Part shown: piece after piece, positions 8,760-17,491 of the stretch | Layout: every line of letters starts with the position of its first letter | Numbering within the stretch: position 1 is the first letter of the stretch | Assembly (NCBI GenBank): GCA_031550975.1 | Contig: JAVBOC010000003.1 | Span: forward strand, 97,689-161,688 | Origin: UBA947 sp031550975 | GTDB lineage: Bacteria; Cyanobacteriota; Vampirovibrionia; Gastranaerophilales; Gastranaerophilaceae | DNA length: 64,000 nucleotides | Direction of reading: 5' to 3' | Program-made: the position numbers and the translations under genes | Notes under the pieces: model-generated | What the model was told of the DNA's origin: nothing | Database searches by the model: none | Seen by the model: the letters and a program-made list of their open reading frames with translations, nothing else

Positions 8760-11734
8760 GTAATATTTTTAACGACGCAGATTTATTTTCATTTAAGAAG
8801 AACGACGTTGACGAACTGTTCTTTAATCTAAGCGAAAACCCCGAAGGGTTTAAGAACAAAGACACGCGCTATACGTTGAGTTTGATTTATCAAACTATTG
8901 AAGACGAGTTTGAAGACGTTTTCTTGAGTCCGAATGCGCCTGCGCGTAACACGAATTTTTATCTGGTAAACGATAACTCGAAGCTGTCGTTTTTCGTTAC
9001 GCCGACTAATAATTTTGAATATTATTTAAAATCAAAAGGGTCGCTTTTCCGCTTCCGCTCTGAGGTTTTAGGCAAGCATGTCGGGTACTCAATGAACCTT
9101 GATTTGGTTATGGATTACTTCGGCGGATTTGGCGATATAGTTGATTTAGAGGCACTTAGCCCGACTTTTATTTATCTAAATAAATTGACGCACTTTGTAA
9201 TGAGATTAATTGAGCGGCTATATTTTATTCCGACAGTAAAATTGACTCAAAACAAACAGATGTTTCGGATTATTTATGAGCCATTGATTTCAACCCAGCA
9301 AATGGCGCGTATTATCAACCTGTTTGAAGAAAATATTCCTGATGACTTGTTTATAAAAGGCGAAAAACCAAAAAACTTCGTCAATGACTTCATCTACAAT
9401 TACATGAATTATGTAATTTACAAGTTCTTGGGGATTAAGGCATATAAATTTAAGGATGTTAAATCCGGCACCTATATGCTCAAAGACCTTGAACAGCGCT
9501 CTATGATGAAAGGACAGAATCTTGCGGAAAACTTCTCGCAGTGGTTTGATGAGCTTTATCTCGGCAAATATGACGTGATTCCGTTCTTTAAAATCAGCAA
9601 ACTCGACGATGAAACTTTCCGTCTTAAAGTTTACATCAAGAACCGCAAAACCAACGAGGATGTGTTAATAGACAAACTTTATACCGATGAAGTGGTGTTT
9701 GAAGCGAACGCTTCTGACATTGCGCGGATTGTAGAAAAACAGCTTAATTACGCAAACCGTTATATGCCTGAATTGGAGACTTTGTTTGAAGACGAGGATA
9801 ACTTATGTCTCGACTTGAATTTAAACGAGGTTTATAAAATCATCACACAAACAGCTTATTACCTGCAAAAAGCTCAGATCGAAGTTGTTCTGCCTGAAGA
9901 ATTAACAAATATCGTAATCCCTCGTGCATCAATTAACGCCAAGGTCAAAGCATCACGCACTAACGAACTTGCTGATGTTTTCAACAATGCTTCGACCGGC
10001 AAAATCTCACTTGACGATATTCTTGATTTCTCTTATGAAGTCGCTATCGGAGACGAAAAGCTTTCGATTGAAGAATTTAACAAGTTGATAAAAGAACACA
10101 ACGGTTTGATTAAATACAAAGACAAATACGTATTGGTTGACAAAGACGAGAGTGCGAAAATCTTCCAACAAGTAGCAAAGGCTGATTTCAAGTCGCTTTC
10201 ACGGATGGATTTAATCCACGCAGCGATGTCGGGGCAACTAAAAGAATACGATTTTGACTATGATGCGGCGTTTGCCAAGGTGATCCAGGACTTCAACAAG
10301 CCTGTAGAAGTTACCATCCCGAAAGAACTTAAAGGCGAATTGCGACCTTACCAAAGAACAGGTTTAAAATGGCTTTGGACAAATATTACCAAGGGCTTTG
10401 GGACCTGTATGGCAGACGACATGGGGCTGGGTAAAACGATTCAGGTTATCAGTCTCATCTTGAAAATGAAAGAGGAGGGCACGCTTAATAAACCCGTGCT
10501 TGTAGTTTGTCCGACAACTCTTATGGGCAACTGGATGAAGGAGCTTCAAATGTTTGCGCCATCAATTGATGCTGTCATTTATCACGGTGCTGAGCGTCAA
10601 CTCAATATCAAACACGATATAATCTTAACGACTTACGCAATTATGCGGATTGATGTTGAAGAACTAAAAAAACATCATTGGGGAATTGTTGTTGTAGACG
10701 AAGCCCAAAACATCAAAAACCCTGACACCGCACAGACTTTGGCAATTAAAGTTCTCAAATCTGATGTTAAAATCGCGATGACAGGTACTCCTGTTGAAAA
10801 CCGCTTGACAGAGTTGTGGAGCATTTTTGATTTTATTAATCACGGTTATCTTGGCTCATTGCGCGAGTTTCAGAAAAGCTATGCTATCCCGATCGAGCGC
10901 TTTAAAGAAAATTCACGTGCTTCAAAACTTAAAATGTCTGTTTCACCGTTTGTTCTTCGCCGTCTAAAAACCGACAAGAGCGTAATCTCTGACCTGCCTG
11001 AAAAAATGGTACTTAATGACTACTGCTACCTTGCTAAACCGCAGGCAGCGCTTTATGAAAAAACACTTAACGAAATGATGGACAAAATCAGCGGGATTTC
11101 CGGCATCAACCGCCGCGGCAACATCTTCAAGCTCATCACCGCGTTAAAACAAATCTGTAATCACCCTTATCAGTTCCTCAAAAACGGCGAAATGAGCCGC
11201 GAAATGTCAGGAAAACTCGACAAGTGCGTTTCAATTGTTCAAAACATTTTAGAAAACAACGAAAAAACTCTTATTTTCACGCAATACAAAGAAATGGGCG
11301 AGATTTTAAGCAAAGTTATTGCGCAGGAATGCAACACCGAACCGCTGTTCTTCCACGGTTCGCTCACCGTTGCGCAGCGCGAAGAATTAATCGACAAGTT
11401 CCAAAATGATGACAACACAAAAGTTATGATTCTGTCGCTAAAAGCCGGCGGTACCGGTTTAAACCTTACCAGCGCAACAAACGTAATCCATTACGACCTT
11501 TGGTGGAACCCTGCAGTAGAAGACCAGGCGACAGATAGAACTTACCGTATCGGACAGAACAAAAATGTTATGGTTCACAGAATGATTACCCTTGGAACTT
11601 TTGAGGAGAAAATTGACGAGATGCTTAAATCCAAAAAAGAACTTGCTGATCTTGCGGTTTACGAAGGCGAAAAAATCATCACAGAACTTTCTGATGAGGA
11701 AATCTACGAAATATTCACCCTCTCCGGCCAATAA
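8756..11734 (+). CDS. SNF2-family DEAD/DEAH-box DNA helicase/ATPase
   Basis: A 992-residue SNF2/RapA-like DNA translocase. Residues 1 to about 530 are a long bacterial N-terminal region without motifs I can name. The ATPase core follows: GELRPYQRTGLKWL, Walker A in DDMGLGKTIQ (about 555), VVDEAQNIKN (DEAQ box), MTGTPVENRLTELWSIFDF, then in lobe 2 ILSLKAGGTGLNLTSA and WWNPAVEDQATDRTYRIGQ. Such proteins remodel protein-DNA or polymerase-DNA complexes. The first Met codon is far inside the protein, so the TTG at 8756, with AGGG eight bases upstream and overlapping the stop of a small frame, is the best start. The gene follows gpmI closely and is probably co-transcribed with it. Confidence 0.9.
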   Translation: MSNIFNDADLFSFKKNDVDELFFNLSENPEGFKNKDTRYTLSLIYQTIEDEFEDVFLSPNAPARNTNFYLVNDNSKLSFFVTPTNNFEYYLKSKGSLFRFRSEVLGKHVGYSMNLDLVMDYFGGFGDIVDLEALSPTFIYLNKLTHFVMRLIERLYFIPTVKLTQNKQMFRIIYEPLISTQQMARIINLFEENIPDDLFIKGEKPKNFVNDFIYNYMNYVIYKFLGIKAYKFKDVKSGTYMLKDLEQRSMMKGQNLAENFSQWFDELYLGKYDVIPFFKISKLDDETFRLKVYIKNRKTNEDVLIDKLYTDEVVFEANASDIARIVEKQLNYANRYMPELETLFEDEDNLCLDLNLNEVYKIITQTAYYLQKAQIEVVLPEELTNIVIPRASINAKVKASRTNELADVFNNASTGKISLDDILDFSYEVAIGDEKLSIEEFNKLIKEHNGLIKYKDKYVLVDKDESAKIFQQVAKADFKSLSRMDLIHAAMSGQLKEYDFDYDAAFAKVIQDFNKPVEVTIPKELKGELRPYQRTGLKWLWTNITKGFGTCMADDMGLGKTIQVISLILKMKEEGTLNKPVLVVCPTTLMGNWMKELQMFAPSIDAVIYHGAERQLNIKHDIILTTYAIMRIDVEELKKHHWGIVVVDEAQNIKNPDTAQTLAIKVLKSDVKIAMTGTPVENRLTELWSIFDFINHGYLGSLREFQKSYAIPIERFKENSRASKLKMSVSPFVLRRLKTDKSVISDLPEKMVLNDYCYLAKPQAALYEKTLNEMMDKISGISGINRRGNIFKLITALKQICNHPYQFLKNGEMSREMSGKLDKCVSIVQNILENNEKTLIFTQYKEMGEILSKVIAQECNTEPLFFHGSLTVAQREELIDKFQNDDNTKVMILSLKAGGTGLNLTSATNVIHYDLWWNPAVEDQATDRTYRIGQNKNVMVHRMITLGTFEEKIDEMLKSKKELADLAVYEGEKIITELSDEEIYEIFTLSGQ

Positions 11735-11799
11735 TAAGGCTGAGCCTTGACCGGGGTAAATATTTCAAGCCCCTGAAACAAGTCCGAGCTTGGCTGGGC

Positions 11800-11828
11800 T
11801 TGATTTATAAATATTTTTGTTATACAAT
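11800..11828 (+). promoter_or_regulatory. Promoter of rpsU
   Basis: TTGATT (11800-11805) and TACAAT (11823-11828) are separated by 17 bases, followed by a leader of about 35 bases with the Shine-Dalgarno sequence AAGGTGGTG. Confidence 0.65.
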
Positions 11829-11868
11829 TGGCTAGTTACACAAGCACACTAAGGTGGTGAAATACAAA

Positions 11869-12042
11869 ATGGCAGAAGTTAAAGTAGGCGAAAACGAAAG
11901 TATTGAAAGCGCATTAAGACGTTTCAAGAAAAAAATCCAAAAAGCCGGTATTCTTTCAGAAGTTAAAAAACGTGAAACTTATGAAAAACCTAGCGTGAAA
12001 AGAAAACGCAAATCAGAAGCAGCTCGTAAACGTAAAGTTTAG
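11869..12042 (+). CDS. rpsU: 30S ribosomal protein S21
   Basis: A 57-residue basic protein, MAEVKVGENESIESALRRFK, with the family's helical Lys/Arg-rich body and basic tail (KRKRKSEAARKRKV). It belongs to the small subunit and helps base-pairing of mRNA with 16S rRNA. The start is the ATG placed eight bases after AAGGTGGTG, not an in-frame GTG five codons earlier. It stands alone with its own promoter and terminator. Confidence 0.95.
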   Translation: MAEVKVGENESIESALRRFKKKIQKAGILSEVKKRETYEKPSVKRKRKSEAARKRKV

Positions 12043-12061
12043 GGTCGCAAATAACTATAAA

Positions 12062-12092
12062 AAAGAGCCTGATAGAATTTATCAGGCTCTTT
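12062..12092. terminator. Bidirectional terminator between rpsU and the next gene
   Basis: AAAGAGCCTGATA (12062-12074) pairs with TATCAGGCTCTTT (12080-12092). Runs of A before and T after let it serve both rpsU (+) and the convergent gene ending at 12107 (-). Confidence 0.85.
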
Positions 12093-12106
12093 AGTTTTTA
12101 ATTATA

Positions 12107-13426
12107 TTACGCATAGCGCATATTGTTGAACATAAACGGGTTGTAATTTAACAAATTATTTTTGTTATTGTTAAAATCGAATGGTTTGTATGCTGCAAAC
12201 TGGTTGTTGAAACCAAATCCGTATGGGTTGTTGAACGTCGGGAACTGATTGTTGTAATTATATTTTGCTCCAAACGTTTGAGTGTTGTTGTTTTTCTTGC
12301 TATTTAGCAATTCACGCAACGGGTTTGAATATTCTGAAGTGCTTGCAACGTATGTTTTTGCAGGCTTACTTTCTTTTTCGATTTTTTCTGTAGTCTTTTT
12401 GTAATCAGCTATTAATCGTTCTTTGACTGCTGCGATTTCAGCTTGTTTTTCAGGATTTGCTTTTGCAACTTCATCTAATTCCGCCACTGTAGTTTCGATT
12501 GCAGCCACTCTTTTTTCGCCTTTGAGGTTGTTTTTCTCCTCGCCTTTCCAAACGGCCATTTTTTCTTTATGTTTGTCAAGCGCTGAAGTTTCGCTGTTTA
12601 GAATTTTCTTTGTTGCCTTACTAGCAAGCCAGCCGCCAAGTGCGCCGATAGCAAGCCCAACAACAGCACCGACAGCTGTACCAAGGACCGGAACAACAGA
12701 ACCAATTGCAGCACCGGCAGCAGCACCTATTTTAGCGCCGACTGCAGTACCTGCGATGAAGCCAGCTGTTGAAGCCACTGCTTCTACTCTGCCGTTATAT
12801 TTATCAGTATCTCTTAGCTCATGACCGATTTTTCTACCGTTTTTATCAATCATTTCGTCATATTCTTTGTTGTTATTAATTGAGTATTCGTTTATTCCAA
12901 CGGTAACGCCTGTCATAAGAACAGCTGTTAATGCGTTGCTTTTTGCGAATTTAGCAATACGAGGAAGCACTTTTCCACTGCCTGCCATATAACTTCCGAA
13001 AGCTTTTGATGTTGCTAATACTCCTTTTGTACCGGGAGCAGCGCCGATAGCACCTTTAAAGCCATAGCTCATTTTCTCGGCAACTCCTGCTCTTGCTATG
13101 GTTTTATTTATTATTTCTGCACTTGGGGTTCTGCCGTAACTAGCCAAGACACCTTTTTTAGTCATCTCAAGATTAGCCGCTTTACCTGCTGCCCAAGTCT
13201 CTTTTAATGGTTTTGGAGTCCAAGAAACTTTGTTATTTTTATTTCTAAACAGATTTACAACTCCGGCACTCGTCTTCTTTGTTGCCCACCATATCGGAGG
13301 AATAGCGGCACCAAAAGCAGCCATCCCGCCAACTTCGGCAGCGAGGCCTTCAGTGAACGGATGCAAGCCGCCATAAGCGACACCATGAGCAATTCTATAT
13401 GCATCTGAAAAAGCGTTGTTATACAT
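12107..13426 (-). CDS. Glycine-zipper protein with Asn/Phe/Pro-rich tail, function unknown
   Basis: A 439-residue protein I do not recognise. Residues about 230-275 form a long Gly/Ala-rich hydrophobic stretch (TAVGAKIGAAAGAAIG, then GTAVGAVVGLAIGALGGWLA) of the glycine-zipper type, able to insert in membranes. A charged, helical region follows (about 285-350). The last 70 residues are low complexity in Asn, Phe, Tyr and Pro (NNQFPTFNNPYGFGFNNQ). No signal peptide is evident. The start has the Shine-Dalgarno AGGGG. The next gene on the same strand encodes a similar protein, and the two may form a functional pair, perhaps surface or secreted factors; that role is inference. Confidence 0.6.
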   Translation of the reverse strand: MYNNAFSDAYRIAHGVAYGGLHPFTEGLAAEVGGMAAFGAAIPPIWWATKKTSAGVVNLFRNKNNKVSWTPKPLKETWAAGKAANLEMTKKGVLASYGRTPSAEIINKTIARAGVAEKMSYGFKGAIGAAPGTKGVLATSKAFGSYMAGSGKVLPRIAKFAKSNALTAVLMTGVTVGINEYSINNNKEYDEMIDKNGRKIGHELRDTDKYNGRVEAVASTAGFIAGTAVGAKIGAAAGAAIGSVVPVLGTAVGAVVGLAIGALGGWLASKATKKILNSETSALDKHKEKMAVWKGEEKNNLKGEKRVAAIETTVAELDEVAKANPEKQAEIAAVKERLIADYKKTTEKIEKESKPAKTYVASTSEYSNPLRELLNSKKNNNTQTFGAKYNYNNQFPTFNNPYGFGFNNQFAAYKPFDFNNNKNNLLNYNPFMFNNMRYA

Positions 13427-13527
13427 ATTTCCCCTGTTAAATATATCCCTTACTTATATAAAGGATTTTTCTTCACACTTATTGCTTGTTTAATAAAAGT
13501 CTATTAAGAAATATTTACAATTAATTT

Positions 13528-14427
13528 TTATACTTTTAAATCAAGTTTTTGTAATTCAGCAGCCTTAGCGTTGTTCGTTCCGTTCAATGACTGTGACATA
13601 AAGTCGTTACTGTATTTTCCTGCAATATTAATCTGATCCATCGCAGCACCTGCAGCGAACATTGGAGGCACTGCCCCGAAAGGATTGCTCGCGAAAGCTG
13701 GTGTTGCCGCGCCTTGAGGAGCAACAGCGTTTGCAGCCATTGCTTCTTGTACAGCTTTTTGAGTTTCTTCTTTTCTTTCATCTTTTTTCTCAGTATGGCT
13801 CTTGCCTACGATTTTACTCATAAGGAAATCACCTGCAAACCAACCGAGCATACCACCGATAAATGGAGTTAACAGTGCTGAACCGATTGCTGCAAAAGCC
13901 GCACCCGCGATAAGTCTCAACGAAGCCTTCGCCATTTCGCCCATACCTGCAATAAGACCTTCATCCCATATAGTTCTTATAATATTTGGCAGTTCGAATA
14001 ATATTAAAGGTATTGCCATAATTAAAGGCATTTTGCCCATGAATACTTTGCCAAAACCTTTGAAAGCACCGCCTAATTTTCCAAAGAAACCACTGCCGCC
14101 GCGATAGCCTGTCATAATTTCTTTTTTAAAGCCACCCGGAAGTTCTTTTAAATTTTTCCACATATTTTTAAAGAAGCCACCTTCTCTTGCAGTTAATGTC
14201 GCATCATGCTCCATACCAGCAGTAAAAGCTTTTTTGACTTCACCCCAAAAAGCTTTAGGGCTTCTATAGCCATTCCCGCCAACATATTTACCAGCTTCAT
14301 TTTTCGTACCTTTAATGGCAGTTCTAAGAGTATTAGAAATTATTTCATGACCATCTCCCAAGACCATTCTAGGAGTGGACTTTAAGAATTGCCAAGCACC
14401 GTTAGCGATTGCATTAATTGCTGCCAT
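13528..14427 (-). CDS. Gly/Ala-rich hydrophobic protein, function unknown (partner of the downstream gene)
   Basis: A 299-residue protein beginning MAAINAIANGAWQFLKSTPR. A basic, Gly-rich N-terminal half (GGFKKEIMTGYRGGSGFFGK) precedes three hydrophobic stretches at about 140-235 (PLIMAIPLILFELP, LRLIAGAAFAAIGSALLTPF, GGMLGWFAGDF). Then come a charged linker (KKDERKEETQ) and an Ala/Pro-rich tail with NPFGAVPPMFAAG. The start is set by TAGGTAGGTT upstream of the ATG; an upstream frame extension is less likely. It shares design with the following gene: zipper-like hydrophobic core, charged stretch, then an N/F/P-rich tail. No known family recognised. Confidence 0.58.
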   Translation of the reverse strand: MAAINAIANGAWQFLKSTPRMVLGDGHEIISNTLRTAIKGTKNEAGKYVGGNGYRSPKAFWGEVKKAFTAGMEHDATLTAREGGFFKNMWKNLKELPGGFKKEIMTGYRGGSGFFGKLGGAFKGFGKVFMGKMPLIMAIPLILFELPNIIRTIWDEGLIAGMGEMAKASLRLIAGAAFAAIGSALLTPFIGGMLGWFAGDFLMSKIVGKSHTEKKDERKEETQKAVQEAMAANAVAPQGAATPAFASNPFGAVPPMFAAGAAMDQINIAGKYSNDFMSQSLNGTNNAKAAELQKLDLKV

Positions 14428-14593
14428 AATTAACCTACCTAAAAATAACTTTACCTTACCTACACCTATATAAAAAAAAATTGCTCGGCAAAATTGCAGG
14501 ATTGTTACGAAATCGTAACAATTGCAAAGGCTAAAAACTTGCGCACAACAAGGCACAGTTTACATTTGAAGCAAAAAGTTGTAAGATGAGTAC

Positions 14594-14788
14594 ATGTATT
14601 GCTGCGATGGAAAGATTTATATTGAAGACGAAGACCAATGCACGGATTGTAAAAACTATGCACGCGGCGTTGCTTGCCCGCTGTTGATGGCACTTGGCGA
14701 AGGGGTTGTCTTCCTAGAAGACAGCTTAATAGTACGCGATTGCGGCTTTTATGAGAAATTCACACGCAGCCTGCGAATCGTTGAATAG
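14594..14788 (+). CDS. Small cysteine-rich protein, function unknown
   Basis: A 64-residue acidic protein with six cysteines (MYCCDGKIYIEDEDQCTDCK, later GVACPLL and VRDCGFYE). The C-x2-C pair and spacing suggest binding of a metal or iron-sulfur cluster, but the family is not known to me. TTTACA and TAAGAT, 17 bases apart, form a promoter, and the ATG lies six bases after the -10, so the message is probably leaderless. It converges on the next gene, whose stop is almost adjacent. Confidence 0.6.
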   Translation: MYCCDGKIYIEDEDQCTDCKNYARGVACPLLMALGEGVVFLEDSLIVRDCGFYEKFTRSLRIVE

Positions 14789-14789
14789 A

Positions 14790-15083
14790 CTAACCTTCAG
14801 TCAGCCCAAGATCGCGCAAAAACTGGCTGTTATCAGCTAAATGCGCCAATTTATCGTCTTCAAACGGATCCAAGATTAAACCGGTCTCAAGTAATGTGTC
14901 AATGCCCGAAAGGTCATCCAAATCTTCCATTACCATCTGCGAAAAGCGTTTAATATCGCACTGTTTTTCGTAAAGTCCGAGCGCTGTTTTAGAAAGTCTG
15001 CGCATAAAAGGGTTGGTGCTATGCCTTGTAACACCGTTGTTTTGTTTGTTAACACTAAATTTTTGCACTAACTTTTCAAACAT
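14790..15083 (-). CDS. Hypothetical protein of about 97 residues
   Basis: An acidic, helical protein (MFEKLVQKFSVNKQ ... DLDDLSGIDTLLETG ... NSQFLRDLGLTEG) without recognisable domain. The start is ambiguous: the ATG at 15083 lies 12 bases from GAGGG, while a TTG at 15092 lies only three to four bases away. A TATAAT sits about 30 bases upstream. It is divergent from serS. Confidence 0.55.
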   Translation of the reverse strand: MFEKLVQKFSVNKQNNGVTRHSTNPFMRRLSKTALGLYEKQCDIKRFSQMVMEDLDDLSGIDTLLETGLILDPFEDDKLAHLADNSQFLRDLGLTEG

Positions 15084-15190
15084 TTTACACAATTTCCCTC
15101 ATACATATTATACACTATTTTGCAAAAAAGGCTATCCGTCTACTGATTTGTGTTTGTGATACAATGATTTTTGATAAAGAGGAACTTAAG

Positions 15191-16456
15191 ATGCTTGATA
15201 TTAAACTTATTAGAGAGAATCCAACAGAAATTAACGAACTTCTAAAACGCAGAAATCCGACTTTGTCAGTTGACGAAGTTTTAGAAATCGATATTGAACG
15301 CCGCAAAATTCAAACAAAAGCGGACGACCTTCGCGCAACTCGTAAAAACGAGAGCCAAAAAATCGGCGAATTAAAACGCAAAGGCGAAAACACTGATGAG
15401 ATTCAAGCAGAAGTTAAAAAACTCGGCGACACAATAAGTGAGCTTGAAGAACAGGAAAAGGCGCTTGATGAAAAGCAACGCAATCTGCTGTTGCATCTTC
15501 CAAACACTCCAGACCCTACCACACCGGTCGGAACTTGTGAAGAAAACAACGTAGTTGAAAGCACCTGGGGCGAAGCGACTAAGTTTACATTTACCCCAAA
15601 AGCACATTGGGATTTGGTTGAAGAAAAAGGACTTGTTGATTTTGAACGCGGAGTAAAAATTTCTCAATCGCGATTTGTAATGTATACAGGCAAAGGCGCG
15701 GCCTTGGAGCGCGCGATTATAAATTTCTTCCTGGATTACCACACAAACCAGCACGGTTATCAGGAAATCTTACCGCCATTTATGGTGAACGCTCAAGCTA
15801 TGACAGGCACAGGACAGCTTCCAAAATTCAAAGAAGATATGTACAAATGCGAAGAAGATGATTTGTATTTGATTCCGACAGCTGAAGTTCCTGTAACAAA
15901 CATTTACGCAGACGAAATTTTAGCGGAAGAAGATTTGCCAAAATACATGACGGCTTACACGCCATGCTTTAGACGTGAAGCGGGTTCAGCGGGTAAAGAC
16001 ACTCGCGGCTTAATCCGTGTTCACCAGTTTAATAAAGTGGAACTGGTAAAACTTTGCACACCTGAAACTTCAAAAGATGAGCACGTAAAACTCACAGCAG
16101 ACGCAGAAAAAATGCTTCAATTGCTTGGACTCCCTTACAGAAAAGTAGCGCTTTGCACAGCTGACATTGGCTTTAGCGCAAACAAATGCTGGGATTTAGA
16201 AGTTTGGATGCCGTCTTATAACGATTACAAAGAGATTTCAAGCTGTTCAAACTTTGGCGACTACCAAGCGCGCCGCGCCAACATTCGCTACAAAGACAAA
16301 GCAACCGGCAAAAACCAATTTGTACACACAATTAACGGCTCAGGGCTTGCTGTTGGCAGGACTTTTGCAGCAATCATCGAGAACTTCCAACAGGCAGACG
16401 GAACAATCCTTATCCCTGAAGTTCTTCAAAAATACACAGGCTTTGATAGATTATAG
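15191..16456 (+). CDS. serS: Serine--tRNA ligase
   Basis: Class II aminoacyl-tRNA synthetase charging tRNA-Ser, 421 residues. The N-terminal coiled coil that contacts the tRNA variable arm spans about residues 25-105. Catalytic motif 2 is seen as FRREAGSAGKDTRGLIRVHQ with FNKVELVK after it, and motif 3 as NGSGLAVGRTFAAIIENFQ. TAEVP and IPTAEVPVTN mark the active site. The start at 15191 follows AAGAGGAAC; a TACAAT lies about 30 bases upstream. The gene ends against the next, convergent gene (overlap of six bases). Confidence 0.97.
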   Translation: MLDIKLIRENPTEINELLKRRNPTLSVDEVLEIDIERRKIQTKADDLRATRKNESQKIGELKRKGENTDEIQAEVKKLGDTISELEEQEKALDEKQRNLLLHLPNTPDPTTPVGTCEENNVVESTWGEATKFTFTPKAHWDLVEEKGLVDFERGVKISQSRFVMYTGKGAALERAIINFFLDYHTNQHGYQEILPPFMVNAQAMTGTGQLPKFKEDMYKCEEDDLYLIPTAEVPVTNIYADEILAEEDLPKYMTAYTPCFRREAGSAGKDTRGLIRVHQFNKVELVKLCTPETSKDEHVKLTADAEKMLQLLGLPYRKVALCTADIGFSANKCWDLEVWMPSYNDYKEISSCSNFGDYQARRANIRYKDKATGKNQFVHTINGSGLAVGRTFAAIIENFQQADGTILIPEVLQKYTGFDRL

Positions 16457-17302
16457 TGCCCGTTTAGCTGCTCTTGCTGCTTTTCGGGCAGCCTTTTTTG
16501 CAGCTTTTACTGTAGCTTCTTCTAATTGTGTAGCAAGAGTTTTGGCAGCGCGTGCTAACACACCGCTTGCGTCTTGAGCCGTATATTTATCAGCAAGAGC
16601 TTTGCGCACAGCCAAAGGCAGTTTTTCTTCTGTACAAGCTAAAAGCTTAACTTTCTCAATAACTACAGGCATCATTTTATCTTTGAATCTTCCTTTTGAC
16701 AAGTAAATTTCAGCCAATACACTTGGTTTTTGTTCAAAGAGTTCATTTATTAATAAAAATCCGTCTTCTTTTGCATAGTGCATTGCCATGTTGCCGATTT
16801 TATCATCACTTGTGTGGAGTTTAGCCAAAAAATTCTTATCTTTTGCAAACACTCGATGAGTTTCAGCAAGCTCACTAGTGATCAACGAGGCATAGTGAAT
16901 GACTTTTCTTCCAAAACTATCGGGGTGGTTGTGAACAAATTTTATTACTTTTTTAGGCAGTCTTCCGTGAATTTCAGCCAATTTACCTTCGCCCTCAAAA
17001 GTCGCCGCAAGTCTTCCAACTGCATTTGGTGTAGTGTGCATTTTTATTATTGTTTTTATATCAGACGAGTTATGGATTCTCACAAGATCCGCCGAAGTTT
17101 TAGCCATATGAGAATGCAAATTACCTTGAATACTTGGCATCACATAAGATTCTAACATTAACGCTTTTGCAGTAGGGTTTTTAACCCCCTCCGCTGACGG
17201 CGCGAAATGTGGCATGTGGCTATGAGGGAGTTGAGCAGGTTCGGTCGTAGTCTTAGGTTTAATCGCCCCAAAGCTTGTATTATTTATTGCTTGAATTTTC
17301 AT
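16451..17302 (-). CDS. NTSFGA-tagged protein with ankyrin-like repeats, function unknown
   Basis: A 283-residue protein that begins MKIQAINNTSFGAIKPK, a short N-terminal tag seen in variants on other proteins of this window. The centre holds roughly 35-residue helical repeats that look like ankyrin units (FGRKVIHYASLITSELAETH, then IGNMAMHYAKEDGFLLINEL). The C-terminus is Ala/Lys/Arg-rich (KAAKKAARKAARAAKRAL). The start follows GGAAGGAA. Ankyrin-like proteins often act in protein binding, sometimes as exported effectors; export here is speculation. Confidence 0.6.
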   Translation of the reverse strand: MKIQAINNTSFGAIKPKTTTEPAQLPHSHMPHFAPSAEGVKNPTAKALMLESYVMPSIQGNLHSHMAKTSADLVRIHNSSDIKTIIKMHTTPNAVGRLAATFEGEGKLAEIHGRLPKKVIKFVHNHPDSFGRKVIHYASLITSELAETHRVFAKDKNFLAKLHTSDDKIGNMAMHYAKEDGFLLINELFEQKPSVLAEIYLSKGRFKDKMMPVVIEKVKLLACTEEKLPLAVRKALADKYTAQDASGVLARAAKTLATQLEEATVKAAKKAARKAARAAKRAL

Positions 17303-17390
17303 AGTTATTTCCTTCCAAGGTTGATGTATATATATGATTGTAGCTTAAAAAGTCCTGAAAGATTTTTTTTGTTATACATGGTCTGGGAAT

Positions 17391-17408
17391 TTTACATTTG
17401 TTTACACG
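17391..17408 (+). promoter_or_regulatory. HLR1-like direct repeat, candidate RpaB site
   Basis: TTTACATTTGTTTACACG contains two TTTACA units with a 10-base period, as in the cyanobacterial HLR1 element recognised by RpaB; the second unit deviates in its last two bases. A third unit, GTTACAAA, lies at 17416-17423. It sits just upstream of the helicase promoter, and an RpaB homologue is encoded at 29.5-30.3 kb. Binding is inferred. Confidence 0.4.
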
Positions 17409-17435
17409 TTAATTAGTTACAAACACCGATATAAA

Positions 17436-17465
17436 TTGACTTCTCGCTCCTCCCTGTGTCATAAT
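17436..17465 (+). promoter_or_regulatory. Promoter of the Ski2-like helicase gene
   Basis: TTGACT (17436-17441) and CATAAT (17460-17465) are 18 bases apart, followed by a 26-base leader with the Shine-Dalgarno GGGAAGGAA. Confidence 0.6.
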
Positions 17466-17491
17466 GTTATTGGAGATTAGGGAAGGAATAG

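Noticed and set aside
12423..12824. A 133-codon plus-strand frame opposite the glycine-zipper gene
   Set aside because: Its Ala/Pro/Thr-rich composition is the complement of GC-rich Gly/Ala codons, and no promoter or ribosome site is present.
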